Source: Cylicocyclus nassatus (taxonomy: Eukaryota; Nematoda; Chromadorea; Rhabditida; Strongylidae). Taken from it: a DNA stretch of 64,000 bases. Below, piece by piece: positions 48,605 through 59,383 of this stretch. Both the position numbers and the translations under genes were made by a program. A model generated the notes under the pieces. That model had not been told where the DNA came from. It did no database searches and worked only from the letters and a program-made list of their open reading frames with translations. The stretch covers positions 16,655,676-16,719,675 of the forward strand of contig CATQJL010000316.1 of the NCBI GenBank assembly GCA_958299035.1, given 5' to 3'. The number at the start of each line of letters is the position of its first letter. The first letter of the stretch is position 1.

Positions 48605-49367
48605 TGTAAGAATGACAAGTTGGCATAATTTGAATAGATATTCAAAGATTGTATTCCAGGGTCAATGTGGTGCTTGGAAATATGCCCGAATTTAGCAAGG
48701 CATTTCACTGTGCCCCGAACACTCCGATGAACTCAGCAGTACAGCAACGCCAAGTATTTCTTTGATTTGACTTTTCGAAATAAGAATAAAGAATTTGTTG
48801 TTCAATTCAACTCGTTTGTTAAATGAACTGCAGCAGAGTACAAACTTTCTGCAAAAAAAAACAAACTAATCAGCGTTTACAGATCCTTGAGGCTTGATTT
48901 CAAAGGGGATTAGTTGAGCTCAATGTGATGTAGTTTTTAGACAAATAAAATCCGTATTCACTTTTTTGTTTCATAGTTATATGAAACTCGTCAACTGTAA
49001 GTATGGTTTGAGTAGTTTTTTCTTCATTATTACCACCACAATGCAACCTATACGTTTGTTTAACGCTTCGAATCAGCAAGATCTAAAACGGTATGAGAAG
49101 AAAACATAAAAGTGCACAGGCGAAGTGAGAGGCGAGAGTAACTACTGAAAAATTCTCGAACACAGATTATAAAAAGTATCAAATTGATGCAAGACTGACA
49201 TGTTTTTTATGTCCGCACGGCAGCGTAAATAACTAGAATGTAAAAAGTATATTATTTGATAAAACAAAACAAATCAGGATGACGTTCAAATAACAATGTA
49301 AGTGTGCTACAAATCTGCGCAAACTGTTTGATTTTTGATGATCAATGAAAAAAATTTGATTCTCCTT
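48605..49367. other. No gene seen
   Basis: Unassigned AT-rich DNA. Confidence 0.35.
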
Positions 49368-49815
49368 ACAACGGAATGGTCAAAAATCGAAGTGACCATT
49401 CCAAGCAAGCTGCATACCGTTAGATGCAGCATGAAGCGCTGACTCTAAATCTGTCTTCTGCTTATCGCTTTTCTGGACGAAGCTATAAGCCATTAAAGGC
49501 CATTATTTTGCTAAGAAATTATGCGTGAAATTGAAAATTTAGCCGTACAGAGCAAGTTCGCCTTAATGCTGGGCCAAAACATGTCGCTAGCTTACTTAAA
49601 ATTTTTAAAGCCAGAAGCTGAGCTAAAAGCGCAACATTGTGCTCAATTTCGCTGTTTTTATGTATGATTTTTTCACAATAAAACCGCCTGTAGCTTCGTC
49701 CACAGAAGCGGGAAGCAGATAAGGAAGACAGATTCGAAATCAGCGTTTTACACTGCATCGAATGTTATACAGCTTCCCTGGTTTGGCCACTTCGACTTTC
49801 GACCATTCCCTTGTT
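49368..49815. mobile_element. MITE of the CTAACAAGGGA family, copy 3
   Basis: The right end is GACCATTCCCTTGTTAGTGC. The left arm is GGAATGGTCAAAAATCGAAG, and both arms contain the family word (GCGCTGACTCTAAATCTGTC near 49437; mirrored AGACAGATTCGAAATCAGCG near 49727). The terminal TAACAAGGG is changed on the left to TTACAACGG. Confidence 0.7.
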
Positions 49816-50018
49816 AGTGCAGTCAAGTTCAAAGTTTTAAGAAGACAGCTTCCCTAACAAATCTGCGTCTCCAACCATGGTTCAAAAAGTGCCGTTCTCG
49901 CCCAAACGGGGTTTCCGCCATATTCGCACTCCCGCCTCCAAATGGTGAAGGGATTGGGTGGTGGGACGGGGGGAGGAGGGGGGGAGGCTTGGTTCGACCT
50001 GTCTAAAGCAGTGTCTCA

Positions 50019-50733
50019 GGGCCGCATGCACTAACCTCCCCGCTGGGGAGGGGATCGCAGCTTAACAGAAAACTTTATATTTCGAAACTCCAGATACCTG
50101 GATTTCACGTTGTGTACCTATCCGTAAGTATTCCTACTACCCTTCACTATAAACGTGTTGAAGAGGAGCGAGACGCTGTACGAACCGCATTTTCCAGCTT
50201 TTGTGTGATCCCTGATGATCCCCGGCGCTTTGCTTTAAAGTCATTTTTCTTTCACCGAAGTTAACGAAAAACTTTCCAAAGTTGTACTGAACATCTAACA
50301 CAACAGTGCTAAGCATGTTGCTGATGAGAACAAATGAGTTTTTGAAAAGTCGAGTTTTTCGGTAAACCTCAAATTTCGACCTGTGGATCATCGAAAATTT
50401 CATGACTTTAAAATATCATTTGTTTTTATCAGGAACATGCTTAGCACTGTCGGGTTGGATAATTGCACAACTTTGGAGGTTTTTCATTAACTTCGGAGAA
50501 AGAAAAATGACTTCAAAGAAAAGCGCCGGGGATCATCAGGGATCATACAAAAGCTGGAAAATGCGGTTTGCACAGCTTCTCGCTCCTCTTCAACATGTTC
50601 ATAGTGAAGGGTAGTGGGAATACTTACGGATAGGTACACAACCTGGAATCCAGGTATCTGGAGTTTCGAAATATAAAGCTTTCTTTTGAGCTGCGATCCC
50701 CTCTCCGCGGGGATGTTAGTGCATGCGGCCCTC
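50019..50733. mobile_element. Foldback element, 715 bp
   Basis: Ends AGGGCCGCATGCACTAACCT and GGATGTTAGTGCATGCGGCC. Arms of about 260 bp are highly similar (GATCCCTGATGATCCCCGGC at 50208 against the mirror at 50526; GTGTACCTATCCGTAAGTAT against ATACTTACGGATAGGTACAC). ORFs on the two strands are mirror images. Confidence 0.85.
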
Positions 50734-50953
50734 ATTCTAGTACGTCACCCATCGCCTTGCTGTTAAGGTGAGTATTTGCCATATTTTTTGCCTCATTCCG
50801 ATATGCCACTCGTTGCGTTGTTGTTGAGGTAAGTAGGACGTGCATTACCAAGCTAAAAACCCTTATAATAGTTATCGCGTTGACGACAAATTTTTTTTGA
50901 CGTCTCTCTCTGTAAACGAACCATTTCTAGGCATTTTCACAGTTGGCTACATA

Positions 50954-51999
50954 TACAGGGTGTCCGTAAAAAATGTGCCTACTGTTTGATTGTGAATAAC
51001 TCTCTTCTAACGAAGTCTTTCGAGAAGCTTTAGGCGCCATTTTGTAGAGCTGGCTTCAACTTAGATTTACAGTATAGAGCGAATCGCCGATCTCTCATTC
51101 TTACTGCAGGATTACGGTAGAAACTTTGAACTCATTTTTCAGCCTTTCACAGCCAGAAAACTCTTGCAAAAACCTTTCTAAATTCTGAGAAAGTTCAGAC
51201 TAAGGTTCTTGAGGATGCTGATTCTAATTGCAATATTCCCATTACCGTAATTTGTCGATAAAAATTACGGTATGCGTACTGTGCATAATGCACCTTCGCT
51301 TAACTCAAAAAATACTCGAAAAAAGCTGAAAAATGAGTTCAAAGTTTTTACTGTAATCCTACAGTAAGAATGAGAGATCGGCGATTCGCTCTATACTGTA
51401 AATCCGCTCTATACTGTAAATCTAACAAGGGAAGGATACCAGCAATAGCTTGGCAATTGAAGATGAGATGTATATCATTAAATGCATCTTTGAACGCTGA
51501 TTCCAAATCTGCTTTCCTTTTTTGCGGAATAAGTTTGAAAAAGAAGTTATGAGCGTTTGAATGTCCAGATTTGCCAAGCATTGAGAGGCTTGAAATCAGC
51601 GAAAAGCTCTAAAGCAACACCTATGCAATCTCTACCGGCTTTGTTCCTTCCTTGCAAACAATATAGTCAATACAAATATAATTCTCCACTTTCCGATGTT
51701 TTTGTGCACCTTTTCGCTAATTTTAGGCAACCTAAACCTTGACAGATTTGGACATTCAAACGCCTACAACTTCTTTGGGAAACCTATTCCGCAAAAAAGG
51801 AAAGCAGATTTGGAATCAGCGTTCAAAGGTGCGTCTACTAGTATACTTCTCATCTTCAATCGCCAACTAATGTTGGTATCCTTTCCTTGTAAGTTAGAGC
51901 CAGCTCTACAAAATGGTGCCTAAAGCTTCTCGAAAGACTTCGTTAGAAGAGAGTTATTCACAATCAAACAGTAGGCACATTTTTTAAGGACATCCTGTA
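50954..51999. mobile_element. MITE of the TACAGGGTGTCC family carrying a nested MITE
   Basis: Outer ends TACAGGGTGTCCGTAAAAAA and mirrored AAGGACATCCTGTA. Arms contain TCTCTTCTAACGAAGTCTTT and its mirror near 51940. The right arm is split: a CTAACAAGGGA-family element (about 51421-51897) sits in it, next to an 18-base tandem duplication CGCTCTATACTGTAAATC (51386-51421). Confidence 0.85.
51421..51897. mobile_element. MITE of the CTAACAAGGGA family, copy 4 (nested)
   Basis: Ends CTAACAAGGGAAGGATACCA and mirrored TGGTATCCTTTCCTTGTAAG. Arms contain GGCAATTGAAGATGAGATGT and GATTCCAAATCTGCTTTCCT with mirrors near 51850 and 51805. Younger than its host element. Confidence 0.85.
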
Positions 52000-52022
52000 T
52001 AATGCACGCACAAGGGGTGAGT

Positions 52023-52165
52023 TACAAAAGTGGGCGGGAGAGCTCCGCCCACTTTTGGCAAGCCCCGCTCACTTCTCCAAAATGCCAAAATTTGCACAAA
52101 ATTCACGAATTTATGCAAATTCCGGCACTTTTGAAAAGTGGGCAGGGCTTGCCACTGAGGGTGCA
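52023..52165. mobile_element. Short foldback with AAAGTGGGCGG ends
   Basis: AAAAGTGGGCGGGAGAGCTC then GCCCACTTTTGGCAAGCCCC on the left, AAAAGTGGGCAGGGCTTGCC on the right. Shares its end word with the 59384-59827 element. A further GTGGGCGGAGTTG at 52283 may be the true right end (about 52290). Confidence 0.55.
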
Positions 52166-52392
52166 GCTTGCATGACTAGGGGCAGGGTTGAAATAAAAGT
52201 TATTTTGAGATTCCCCAGTCATCTACGAGCTTCTCTAAGCGATTGACAAAAAACTAAACTTTTTTGTAGAGGGCAACAGTGTGGGCGGAGTTGTTAAGAA
52301 AGGAGCGGGGTCAACTTGAAATATTTCTGAGCCCGAATTGATTATGTGGACACAAATTAAAACCACACTGCACATTAGAACTGATATTTAGG

Positions 52393-52740
52393 GTGTCGCA
52401 CACCATCTCAGACAATCGCTGGGGGCAGGCGGGCACCGGAAAAATAGATTGCTGATTTCTCGCACCCCGCTCGCGGATTTTTCGCAAAGCGATCAGGACT
52501 TTTCGGAAGACCGCTTGCTGAGTCAGCGGATTTTTGAGAGACCGCCTGTTAAATTTTTTTTCGCGCTTATCTTTTGCAGATATATTGCTGAATCTCTGAG
52601 GAATCGAAAACTCAGCAAGCGGTCTTCGAAAAGTCGTGATTGCTTTCCAAAAAATCCGCGAGCGGGATGCGAGAGATCAGCAATCTATTTTTCCGGTGCC
52701 CGCCTGCCCCCGGCGATTGTCTGAGATTGTGCGACACTGT
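52393..52740. mobile_element. Near-perfect foldback, 348 bp
   Basis: Ends AGTGTCGCAC-type (GGTGTCGCACACCATCTCAG) and mirrored CTGAGATTGTGCGACACTGT. Arms of about 150 bp (AAAAATAGATTGCTGATTTC mirrored near 52680; AAGACCGCTTGCTGAGT mirrored near 52615). Shares GCCCCCGGCGAT.ATCTGAG words with repeat family S, so S may be a derivative of this family. Confidence 0.8.
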
Positions 52741-53039
52741 CCTCAAATGTTAATAAATGCTCCAGAGTTGATCCCCTTTACGTCTCGTTAGCGTTAAAAA
52801 TTTCGTAGCATGCCCCGATATCGACTTTTCTTGGCAATCACGAATTCCTGAAATGCTACCGTAAATGCCAATGATCATCAACAAACGAAAACGCCTGGGC
52901 AGCCTCGAATTAAGATGTTCCACCAACTTATTTTCGGGCGCCACTAACGGTACAAATGCTTGATCGGCTGGCGTCCAGACGTGTCTACTTTGTTGTAATG
53001 TTATTCCAACCGATTCATGGTATGGTTGCCGCCTGATAA

Positions 53040-53195
53040 ATGTATCTGAGCCCTCGCCCAAAAATGCTCCGCAAATAAGGAAGGCAGATTTGGAATTAGC
53101 ATTTTTTAAACTAATGCAATACTTCTCATTTCTAAAAACTCTTCTCATTACCAAAAACTCTCCACTTCGACTAAACATCCTTCCCTTGTATATTG
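53040..53195. mobile_element. Single arm of a CTAACAAGGGA-family MITE
   Basis: Ends in CATCCTTCCCTTGTATATTG. The arm carries AAGGAAGGCAGATTTGGAAT and TTCTCATTTCTAAAAACTCT. The opposite arm was not found, so a truncated or rearranged copy. The 142-codon minus ORF 52750-53178 overlapping it has no recognisable domain. Confidence 0.5.
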
Positions 53196-55093
53196 ATTGG
53201 CTTTGATTTATGCGTTCAATCGCGCTGCAACACCTCTTTCATTTTCCACCGCTAAGTCTTAGAGTTCTTAATCCTAAAGTAAGTTCGAGGTTTTGAACTT
53301 TATTTTCATTCATAGATTGTAACAAACTAGCGCAGATTCCTTACATCTCTTCTTTAATGTCTTGCTTTGAAATAGAAATTTTCTTAGAAAATTTCGCGTT
53401 ATTTCCTACCTCTTTGGTACCTTTTTCTTTACGATTATCGCAAAAAAGCACTGCAAACTTGCAAAACGGTTGTACAAGGTTTATGCTACAAGATGCTCAT
53501 TAAAATGATTTTGAGCTTTCTGAGTTGAGATTTCTGTTTATCCTGTGCTATTAAAGCGGAACGCGATAGATCTTTTGAGCTAAAGAGAAAATAGGCTTAC
53601 AAAGAAAGTTGGTCGAAAACAAATGGAAAAATGTTGCGTACAAAAAAAGCTCAAAGTGCTGATCTTACTGCTAAGTACTCTTCTATACTTGAAAATCGTT
53701 GTGAAAAAACTTATCGATTTTGTTGTGGAAGCATATGAAAATACAAGCAAATCATCTAAAATATCGTAAGCCTATCCTGAGTCACTGAACGTTTTCAGAG
53801 CTTTTTCAACAATCTTCTTGTCCACGAACGTCCTTTTCCGGGCTGCACTTCCATAACAAATACAAAATTCTTGACTTTTTTTCGAAAAAGCTCTCTGGAT
53901 GTAGAGGGTATATTTGAAATTAGCGATTCGAGTTTTACAGCTGAGAGAGCAAAAGATGAAAAATCTTGTCAACGTCGAATTCGCCGAACTCGCTCTTTGC
54001 GTCCTTTCAGCATAACTTTTTACATTGCCATTGAATTCTTGAAAAGTACATTTGGACTTGGCTTTCCTAACCAAATATTTATGGAGTTCTGTAGTCGACT
54101 AAGTACTGTAGACGAAATTTGGTTGTTGCGACGGTGTTTTCTTGAGTATGTAACTCAGTATGATTTGTAGGTAGCGATTTGCGATTTAAAGCAGTTGATA
54201 GAAGAGCTCTCACCAAGTGTTTGCTATAAAAAAAAATCGTATGGTTTCCTGCTGGTGAAGAAGGAAAGGGCCGTGGATGTCGGAAAATCACATAAAGCAC
54301 TCAACGTCCTACCGTAACCCTTCAATGATATCTAAGAAATGATCGTTGCTTTTTGTAAATCTTGTTGCTCATATGAGCAAAGTTTTGCGTTAATCTAAGG
54401 GCTTCAAATATCAAGCAGTAGTAAGAATGAGCACGCATGCTTGTGAAGACGTAATTCATGCCCCATGCGTACGAGAAATTTTTTAGGGCAGAATCGATAA
54501 GTCACCTCTAAATTCTGGCATTAGAAACTTTTTCGAGAATCTTGCAAAGGTAAGGCGAAAACGTCTAGCGAACTAAAAATAACGTACACCTAAGAACTGC
54601 TCAGCATACCCCTGCAGTGAGACACTAGCGTGAGAAGCATTTAGGATAGTCATGATAAGCGAGACAGATGATTCAGGCAGGCAGAATTGTGACATTTCGG
54701 GCCAATTCAATTTTCTTGTTCTCCGATGAGTATTCTATGCATTTAACCTCGCCGCAGCCTTATTGCAAAATTTGAGAATCAAGAATCGACCACAAACTTC
54801 TTGGCTGTTTGCTGATCTGCTGTCGAGAATTTATTCGTTCCTCTCTGCCTGGTCACACAACCTATCACAGTGAGTCATTAATTATACATTAAAGATGAAC
54901 TATAATTAAATTATCATTAATTATGAATTAACTCAATGTTATTTACAAGATGTTAATCACATCTCAAGTAATGCCATTTTTTTCTCTTCTTTGACGTGGT
55001 CGAACTATGCATTCTCACAAATCTGTCATTCTATAATCAATGTTTTGTTTGCACATGAAGTCACATGTCTAGTGAAGAAATAAGAGGCTTTTA
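53196..55093. other. No gene seen
   Basis: Unassigned. Overlapping sense and antisense ORFs of about 100 codons at 53772-54170 show no domain. A TTAATTAT-rich patch lies at 54878-54935. Confidence 0.35.
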
Positions 55094-55340
55094 TACAGGG
55101 TGTCCGTAAAGTATGTATACACTGTTTGATCGTTGATATCTCTTTTCCCAAGAAGTCTTTTGCTTAGCTTTAACCACCATTTTGTAGAGCTGGCTTCAAC
55201 TTAGATCTACAACATGGAGCGAATCACGGATCATTCTTCCCTACTGTAAGATTACGGTAGGATTTTTCAGCTCATAGTGTCATTACGGATTTACCGTGTT
55301 TCAAATAAGTTTCCAAAAAGTCTGAAAAGTGGTGTACTAG
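55094..55340 (+). mobile_element. MITE of the TACAGGGTGTCC family, left half only
   Basis: TACAGGGTGTCCGTAAAGTA, CTTTAACCACCATTTTGTAG, AGAGCTGGCTTCAACTTAGA and AAGATTACGGTAGG as in the left arm of the intact copy. The right arm is absent, cut off where foldback F3 copy 2 begins. Confidence 0.75.
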
Positions 55341-55342
55341 GG

Positions 55343-57240
55343 GCAGAGGTGCGATAGGTGGAGCTGGGCCCCCCAAAAGTGAAGGTGGTTCCAGCTACTA
55401 CTGGCCGGCCAAAAGTGAAGGTGGTAGTGCCGGACACTCATCTCCCAAAAACGTCGACCGGGGGGGGGGAGCGTTAACGTCGACTGAGCCTATCCTTCCA
55501 GGTCGTTGCCGCCAGTGCGCGGAAAATACGCAAAACAAACGCAAAAATAGATTATTGAAAGCATATTTTTATGTATACGGCGGCATATATGTATATTTGA
55601 AACTAGTTGGCAAACCCGGCTCCGCCCAGCCCTATCAATAACATATTTGTAATCAGCATGCTCGATTACCCCCTGTGCCAACTCCCAGCCCCGTAGCTCA
55701 AATTTTGCAAAAAATCGATAGAATTAATATCGATCGATAACGAAAAGTAGCCTTTGACACGCTCCCCGCCCCGAAGTATATGTGTGCCACGTTTGTTCCA
55801 AATCGGTTCGGAAATAAAAATTTCTATTCCGAACATACGTACAGACAGACATACAGACACACATTCAGCCTCATATATGTAAGATAGACGTGTTTAGTAA
55901 ATGGTGTGTTTTGAAGTGAAAGTCAGCGAGACTTCACAAATTTTATCAAGTAAGTTTTGTTATAACGTACTGCGAAGGAAGTAGGTCGATCCAGGCAGTA
56001 ACCGCCGAAAACCAGAATTTTGAATAATAAAATGACGATAAATTATGCGAAATTTTTACTGTTATAAATCTGGTGGTTGAAGATGTCAGCAATTGCGATT
56101 TTATAGTTTTTGAAGGGCAGATGTTGTTCTACGAGATAGTGAAAGAATTAGGTCGATCTGAGCAGTAGCCGCCGAGAACGAGAATTTTAAAAAATTAAGC
56201 GATTCTAGGTTACTTAATGACAGCTGACATCCGGACTCCTATAAGTCTGGAATGTGAAGATGTGCAATGTTGCGACTTTATAGGTTTTACAGAGTAAGAA
56301 TTGCTCTATCGGACTATGCCTTAGCCTTATTGATCCATCGAGATACTGCCGAGATTCAGGCTCTTAAAAAAACAGGTGAAAAACCGCTTTTTAAAATTCA
56401 ACAGCTCATAACTTCTTCAAAATTGCATAAATCATGTTGTGACTTTATAGGTTAGATTCTTCTCATCGAGAGCTTTCAGAGGATGTATAATATGTGGAAG
56501 CTTCAATGATTTTCGCGGCTCTAACCCAGGGTAAAGACTTTTCACCCCAAAGTCTCCACCTCATGTTAATGTATTGGCCGGAGACCTCCAGTGGAGACTT
56601 TGGGGTGAAAAGTCTCCACCCCCGGGCATATACCGTGAGAGGCGGCCAATACATTAACATGAGGTGGAGACTTTGGGGTGAAAAGCCTTTACCCTGGGTT
56701 AGAGCCGCGAAAATCATTGAACCTTCCACATATTATATATCATCTGAAAGCTCTTGATGAGTAGAACCTAACCTATGAAGTCGCAACATGATTTATGCAA
56801 TTCTGAAGAAGATATGAGCTGTTGAAATTTGAAAAGCGGTTTTTCACCTGTTTCTTTGAGAGCCTGAATCTCGGCGGTATCTTGATGGATCAATAAGGCT
56901 AAGGCATAGTCCGATAGAGCAATTCTTACTCTGTAAAACCTATGAAGTCGCAACATTGCACATCTTCACATTCCAAATTTATAGGAGTCTGGACGTCAGC
57001 TGTCATTAAGTAACCTAAAATCTCTTAATTTCTTAAAATTCTCGTTCTCGGCGGCCACTGCTCAAACCGACTTAATTCTTTCACTATCTCCTAGAACACA
57101 CTTCTTCAAAACCTACGAAGTCGCATTTGCTGACATCTTCAACCACCAGATTTGTAATAGTGGAAAGTTCGCATGATTTTTTCGCTATTTTATAATTCGA
57201 AATTCTGGTTCTCGGCGGTTGCTGCCTAGATCGGCCTACT
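55343..57240. mobile_element. Large foldback F3, copy 2, nearly complete
   Basis: Starts AGAGGTGCGATAGG (as at 34725). Arms run about 55890-56480 and 56740-57240. Inner mirrored words are GAGATACTGCCGAGATTCAG against CTGAATCTCGGCGGTATC and GTTTTACAGAGTAAGAATTG against CAATTCTTACTCTGTAAAAC. The core 56490-56730 is its own palindrome (TATAATATGTGGAAG...CTTCCACATATTATA) containing CCACCTCATGTTAATGTATT, with a smaller internal block. An R repeat is inserted at 55603-55885. The right arm is truncated at its outer end. Confidence 0.8.
55603..55885 (+). repeat. Dispersed repeat family R, copy inserted in F3
   Basis: Runs from ACTAGTTGGCAAACCCGGCT to CATTCAGCCTCATATATGTA. Comparison with F3 copy 1 (ATATTCAAAATAGACGTG at 34902) shows the host sequence resuming as ATAGACGTG right after the repeat, so this gives both element ends and an empty site. 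Any target duplication is at most one or two bases. Confidence 0.75.
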
Positions 57241-57531
57241 ACATAGATATATGCTCTTGATACTTTCTTTTGCGTCCTCACTATCTGCCGAGCTCCTCTG
57301 GGCGTCGAATTATGAGCGTTTTTTTGACTTGAAAATTTGAATGCGAAATTAGCACAACATTCATCAGAATTGCTCAAATGGCCCAACGTTAACTATCGGA
57401 GCATCACATCTAAAAAACACCTTCTTCCAAAACACTCATACTCAACACTTCTCTATTTGAGCGCTGAGAAGACCGTAAAATCAGATTTTACCTGGATTAT
57501 GCGTTCATTTTTCGCACTAAGGAAATATTCG
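57241..57531. other. No gene seen
   Basis: AT-rich DNA. The 162-codon ORF 57337-57825 runs from here through the GC-rich foldback and is not supported as a gene. Confidence 0.35.
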
Positions 57532-57795
57532 TACAGGGCTTTACAACCTGAGTGTCACAGCCGCCCCGCTCGGCCGCCACGCTTAGGTCCGCGCAGCGTT
57601 CCTGGCGCATCGTCCGGACATTTTGCCAGTTCTCAGTCGATGCCTCCGACGCATGCACCAGGCTGCGAGTCGACTGAAGCTTGGCAAAATGCCAGGGCGA
57701 TGCGCCGCAAACGCCGCGCGCGACCTGAGCGAGGCGGCCGCGGTGGAGGAGCCGCGCAAGCGGAGGCTGTGACTCTTCTGTTGAAAAGCCCTGTA
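57532..57795. mobile_element. GC-rich foldback with TACAGGGCTTT ends and 5-bp duplication
   Basis: 264 bp, ends TACAGGGCTTT and mirrored AAAGCCCTGTA, flanked on both sides by ATTCG (57527-57531 and 57796-57800). Inner arms GAGTGTCACAGCC / GGCTGTGACTC and GGCCGCCACG-like stretches. Strongly GC-rich compared with its surroundings. Confidence 0.75.
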
Positions 57796-58079
57796 ATTCG
57801 GCATGCAGATGCGCTCGACAGATAATATAATCAAATTTGGAATCACCGTTTGATGCTCTTCAAAGTGGTATAAGACTCATTTGGAAAGGCCACTTCAACT
57901 ATTCGGACCTCTCTTGTTAGTATAAACGTCTACTATGTATTAAGGTTTGAGTTTAGTCTGATGAATTTAGCTAAAAATGTACTTTGGCTCCTTTGTAGCT
58001 GCGATTAGGCGCATGTAGTTATATTCTATTCTGGTATATCCGCCGGATGTACTACTGGTTTGTCCTATATCACGTTTAA
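57796..58079. other. Partial CTAACAAGGGA-family arm; otherwise nothing seen
   Basis: CAAATTTGGAATCACCGTTT near 57833 and GGACCTCTCTTGTTAGTATA near 57901 match the right arm of the CTAACAAGGGA family. The GC-rich foldback may have landed inside this older copy. Confidence 0.4.
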
Positions 58080-58368
58080 AGGCACCGTCCACCCAAAATG
58101 GAGGCTGGCAAGATTATGATGGCATACTAGTGTTGGCCCCCATACTAGACAAACCTCCAAACTTCGCCGCAAAAGACTGCTTCTGGAGCGAGAAATCCCG
58201 GTCGCCCCACCCACTTGCATGCTTTATCTCGCCTGCGCTTGTTGCAGAGGGTTCTCGAAACAGGATTTGGAGGTTTCGCGGATTTTCGACTCCATATCGG
58301 AATCAGGGCTTTCAGAAGGCCCGAAGGCGACAAAAACGTTGAATTTGAGATTTTGGGTGGACGTGCCT
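58080..58368. mobile_element. Foldback with AGGCACCGTCCACCC ends and TTAA duplication
   Basis: 289 bp, ends AGGCACCGTCCACCCAAAAT and mirrored ATTTTGGGTGGACGTGCCT, flanked by TTAA on both sides (58076-58079, 58369-58372). A TTAA target is typical of piggyBac-type transposases. Inner words CCTCCAAACTTCGCCGC / GGAGGTTTCGCGG are also mirrored. Confidence 0.75.
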
Positions 58369-58380
58369 TTAAGCCAGCGT

Positions 58381-59020
58381 GTGCCTCGATGCTAACGCGC
58401 TGTGTCACAGGTTATTTTTCCATTCCCTATTCTGTGTTCTCAAACGCACATTTGCTCTCTTATTCTCTCGTTATACACGTATACATCGCAGTATAGTAAT
58501 CGATTTCTCTCAGATCGCGCGATAGTGATCATTTACTTCACCAAATAATATTTCCAGATATGTGACGCGAATACACTGATCACAATCATTGTGCGAATTC
58601 GGCAATTTCGAAAGACAGCGAGAGAGTAGGTAAGCGTGTATGCTCAGCAATGCTCTTTCGTGATTTCTACATTATATTTGCCTGAACTTTGGCTCGAGGA
58701 AAACTTGGGTATCTTGTTGTAGTGTGAGCATCAAATGCGCTGGAGCAGTCGTTGGCAAAGTTGGCGAAAGTTCCCAGGCTTTCCGTAATAAGGTAAGTTT
58801 CATTCAATTTTGAATTGGTTAGTGTCAGGATTATGGACTTTCCGTTGGAGTTTCTGCAGTTTACCCAGTTCTTTCTTTTTGCTCTCTTTCGCACAGTATA
58901 GGATAGCACTTTCATCTAATATACAATTCTTGTAGCTTTCTGATAAGTATTAGGCGTTATCTCGTTCCTTCAAAAACAAAAAAGACTTATGGACGTTTTC
59001 ACTTTCATTTTTAAGTCGTC
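58381..59020. other. No gene seen
   Basis: Unassigned DNA without repeat or gene. Confidence 0.35.
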
Positions 59021-59198
59021 AGGCCCTGTCCAGACATTGCTCAAAAGCTCTCAAAAGCGCCCAAAAGCGCTCAAACTTCTCTAACGTCTCCTCACTCTCT
59101 CTCACCTCTCCTCACACGAGAAAATGAAGAGACGCCAGAAAAATTTGGGCGCTTTTGCGCGCTTTTGGGCGCTTTTGAGGGAAGTCTGGCCAGGGCCT
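59021..59198. mobile_element. Foldback with AGGCCCTGTCCAGAC ends
   Basis: 178 bp. AGGCCCTGTCCAGACATTGC and mirrored GTCTGGCCAGGGCCT at the ends. Inner arms consist of AAAAGCGCCC units mirrored as GGGCGCTTTT units. Confidence 0.75.
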
Positions 59199-59204
59199 CA
59201 TATA

Positions 59205-59331
59205 TACAATACCGCTCATAATTCGTCAAAAAAGTCGCCGGACTGCGGCGGAGTGCGCCGGAGTGCGGCGGAGTGTGGTGAAGTGCGCCGCACTCCGGCG
59301 ACTTTTTTGACGAATTATGAGCGGTATTGTA
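59205..59331. mobile_element. Hairpin MITE H, short copy
   Basis: 127 bp, flanked by TA. Ends TACAATACCGCTCATAATTC and exact mirror. Then AAAAAAGTCGCCGGA and a GC-rich interior of CGGCGGAGTG-type units mirrored by CGCCGCACTCC. Practically one continuous hairpin. A longer copy lies at 61196-61422. Confidence 0.85.
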
Positions 59332-59383
59332 TATGAAGTGAGTGGAAGGAAATATACATATATTAGGTGTATAATAACATCAA

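Noticed and set aside
56463..56757. Two ORFs of 87-88 codons on opposite strands with almost the same protein
   Set aside because: They are the two mirrored arms of the F3 core. Unlike the 45995-46939 case the peptide includes the palindrome centre and has no protein-like features.
57337..57825. 162-codon ORF, one of the longest in the window
   Set aside because: Half of it lies in the GC-rich foldback, where stop codons are rare by composition. The rest has no domain and there is no splice or codon-usage support.
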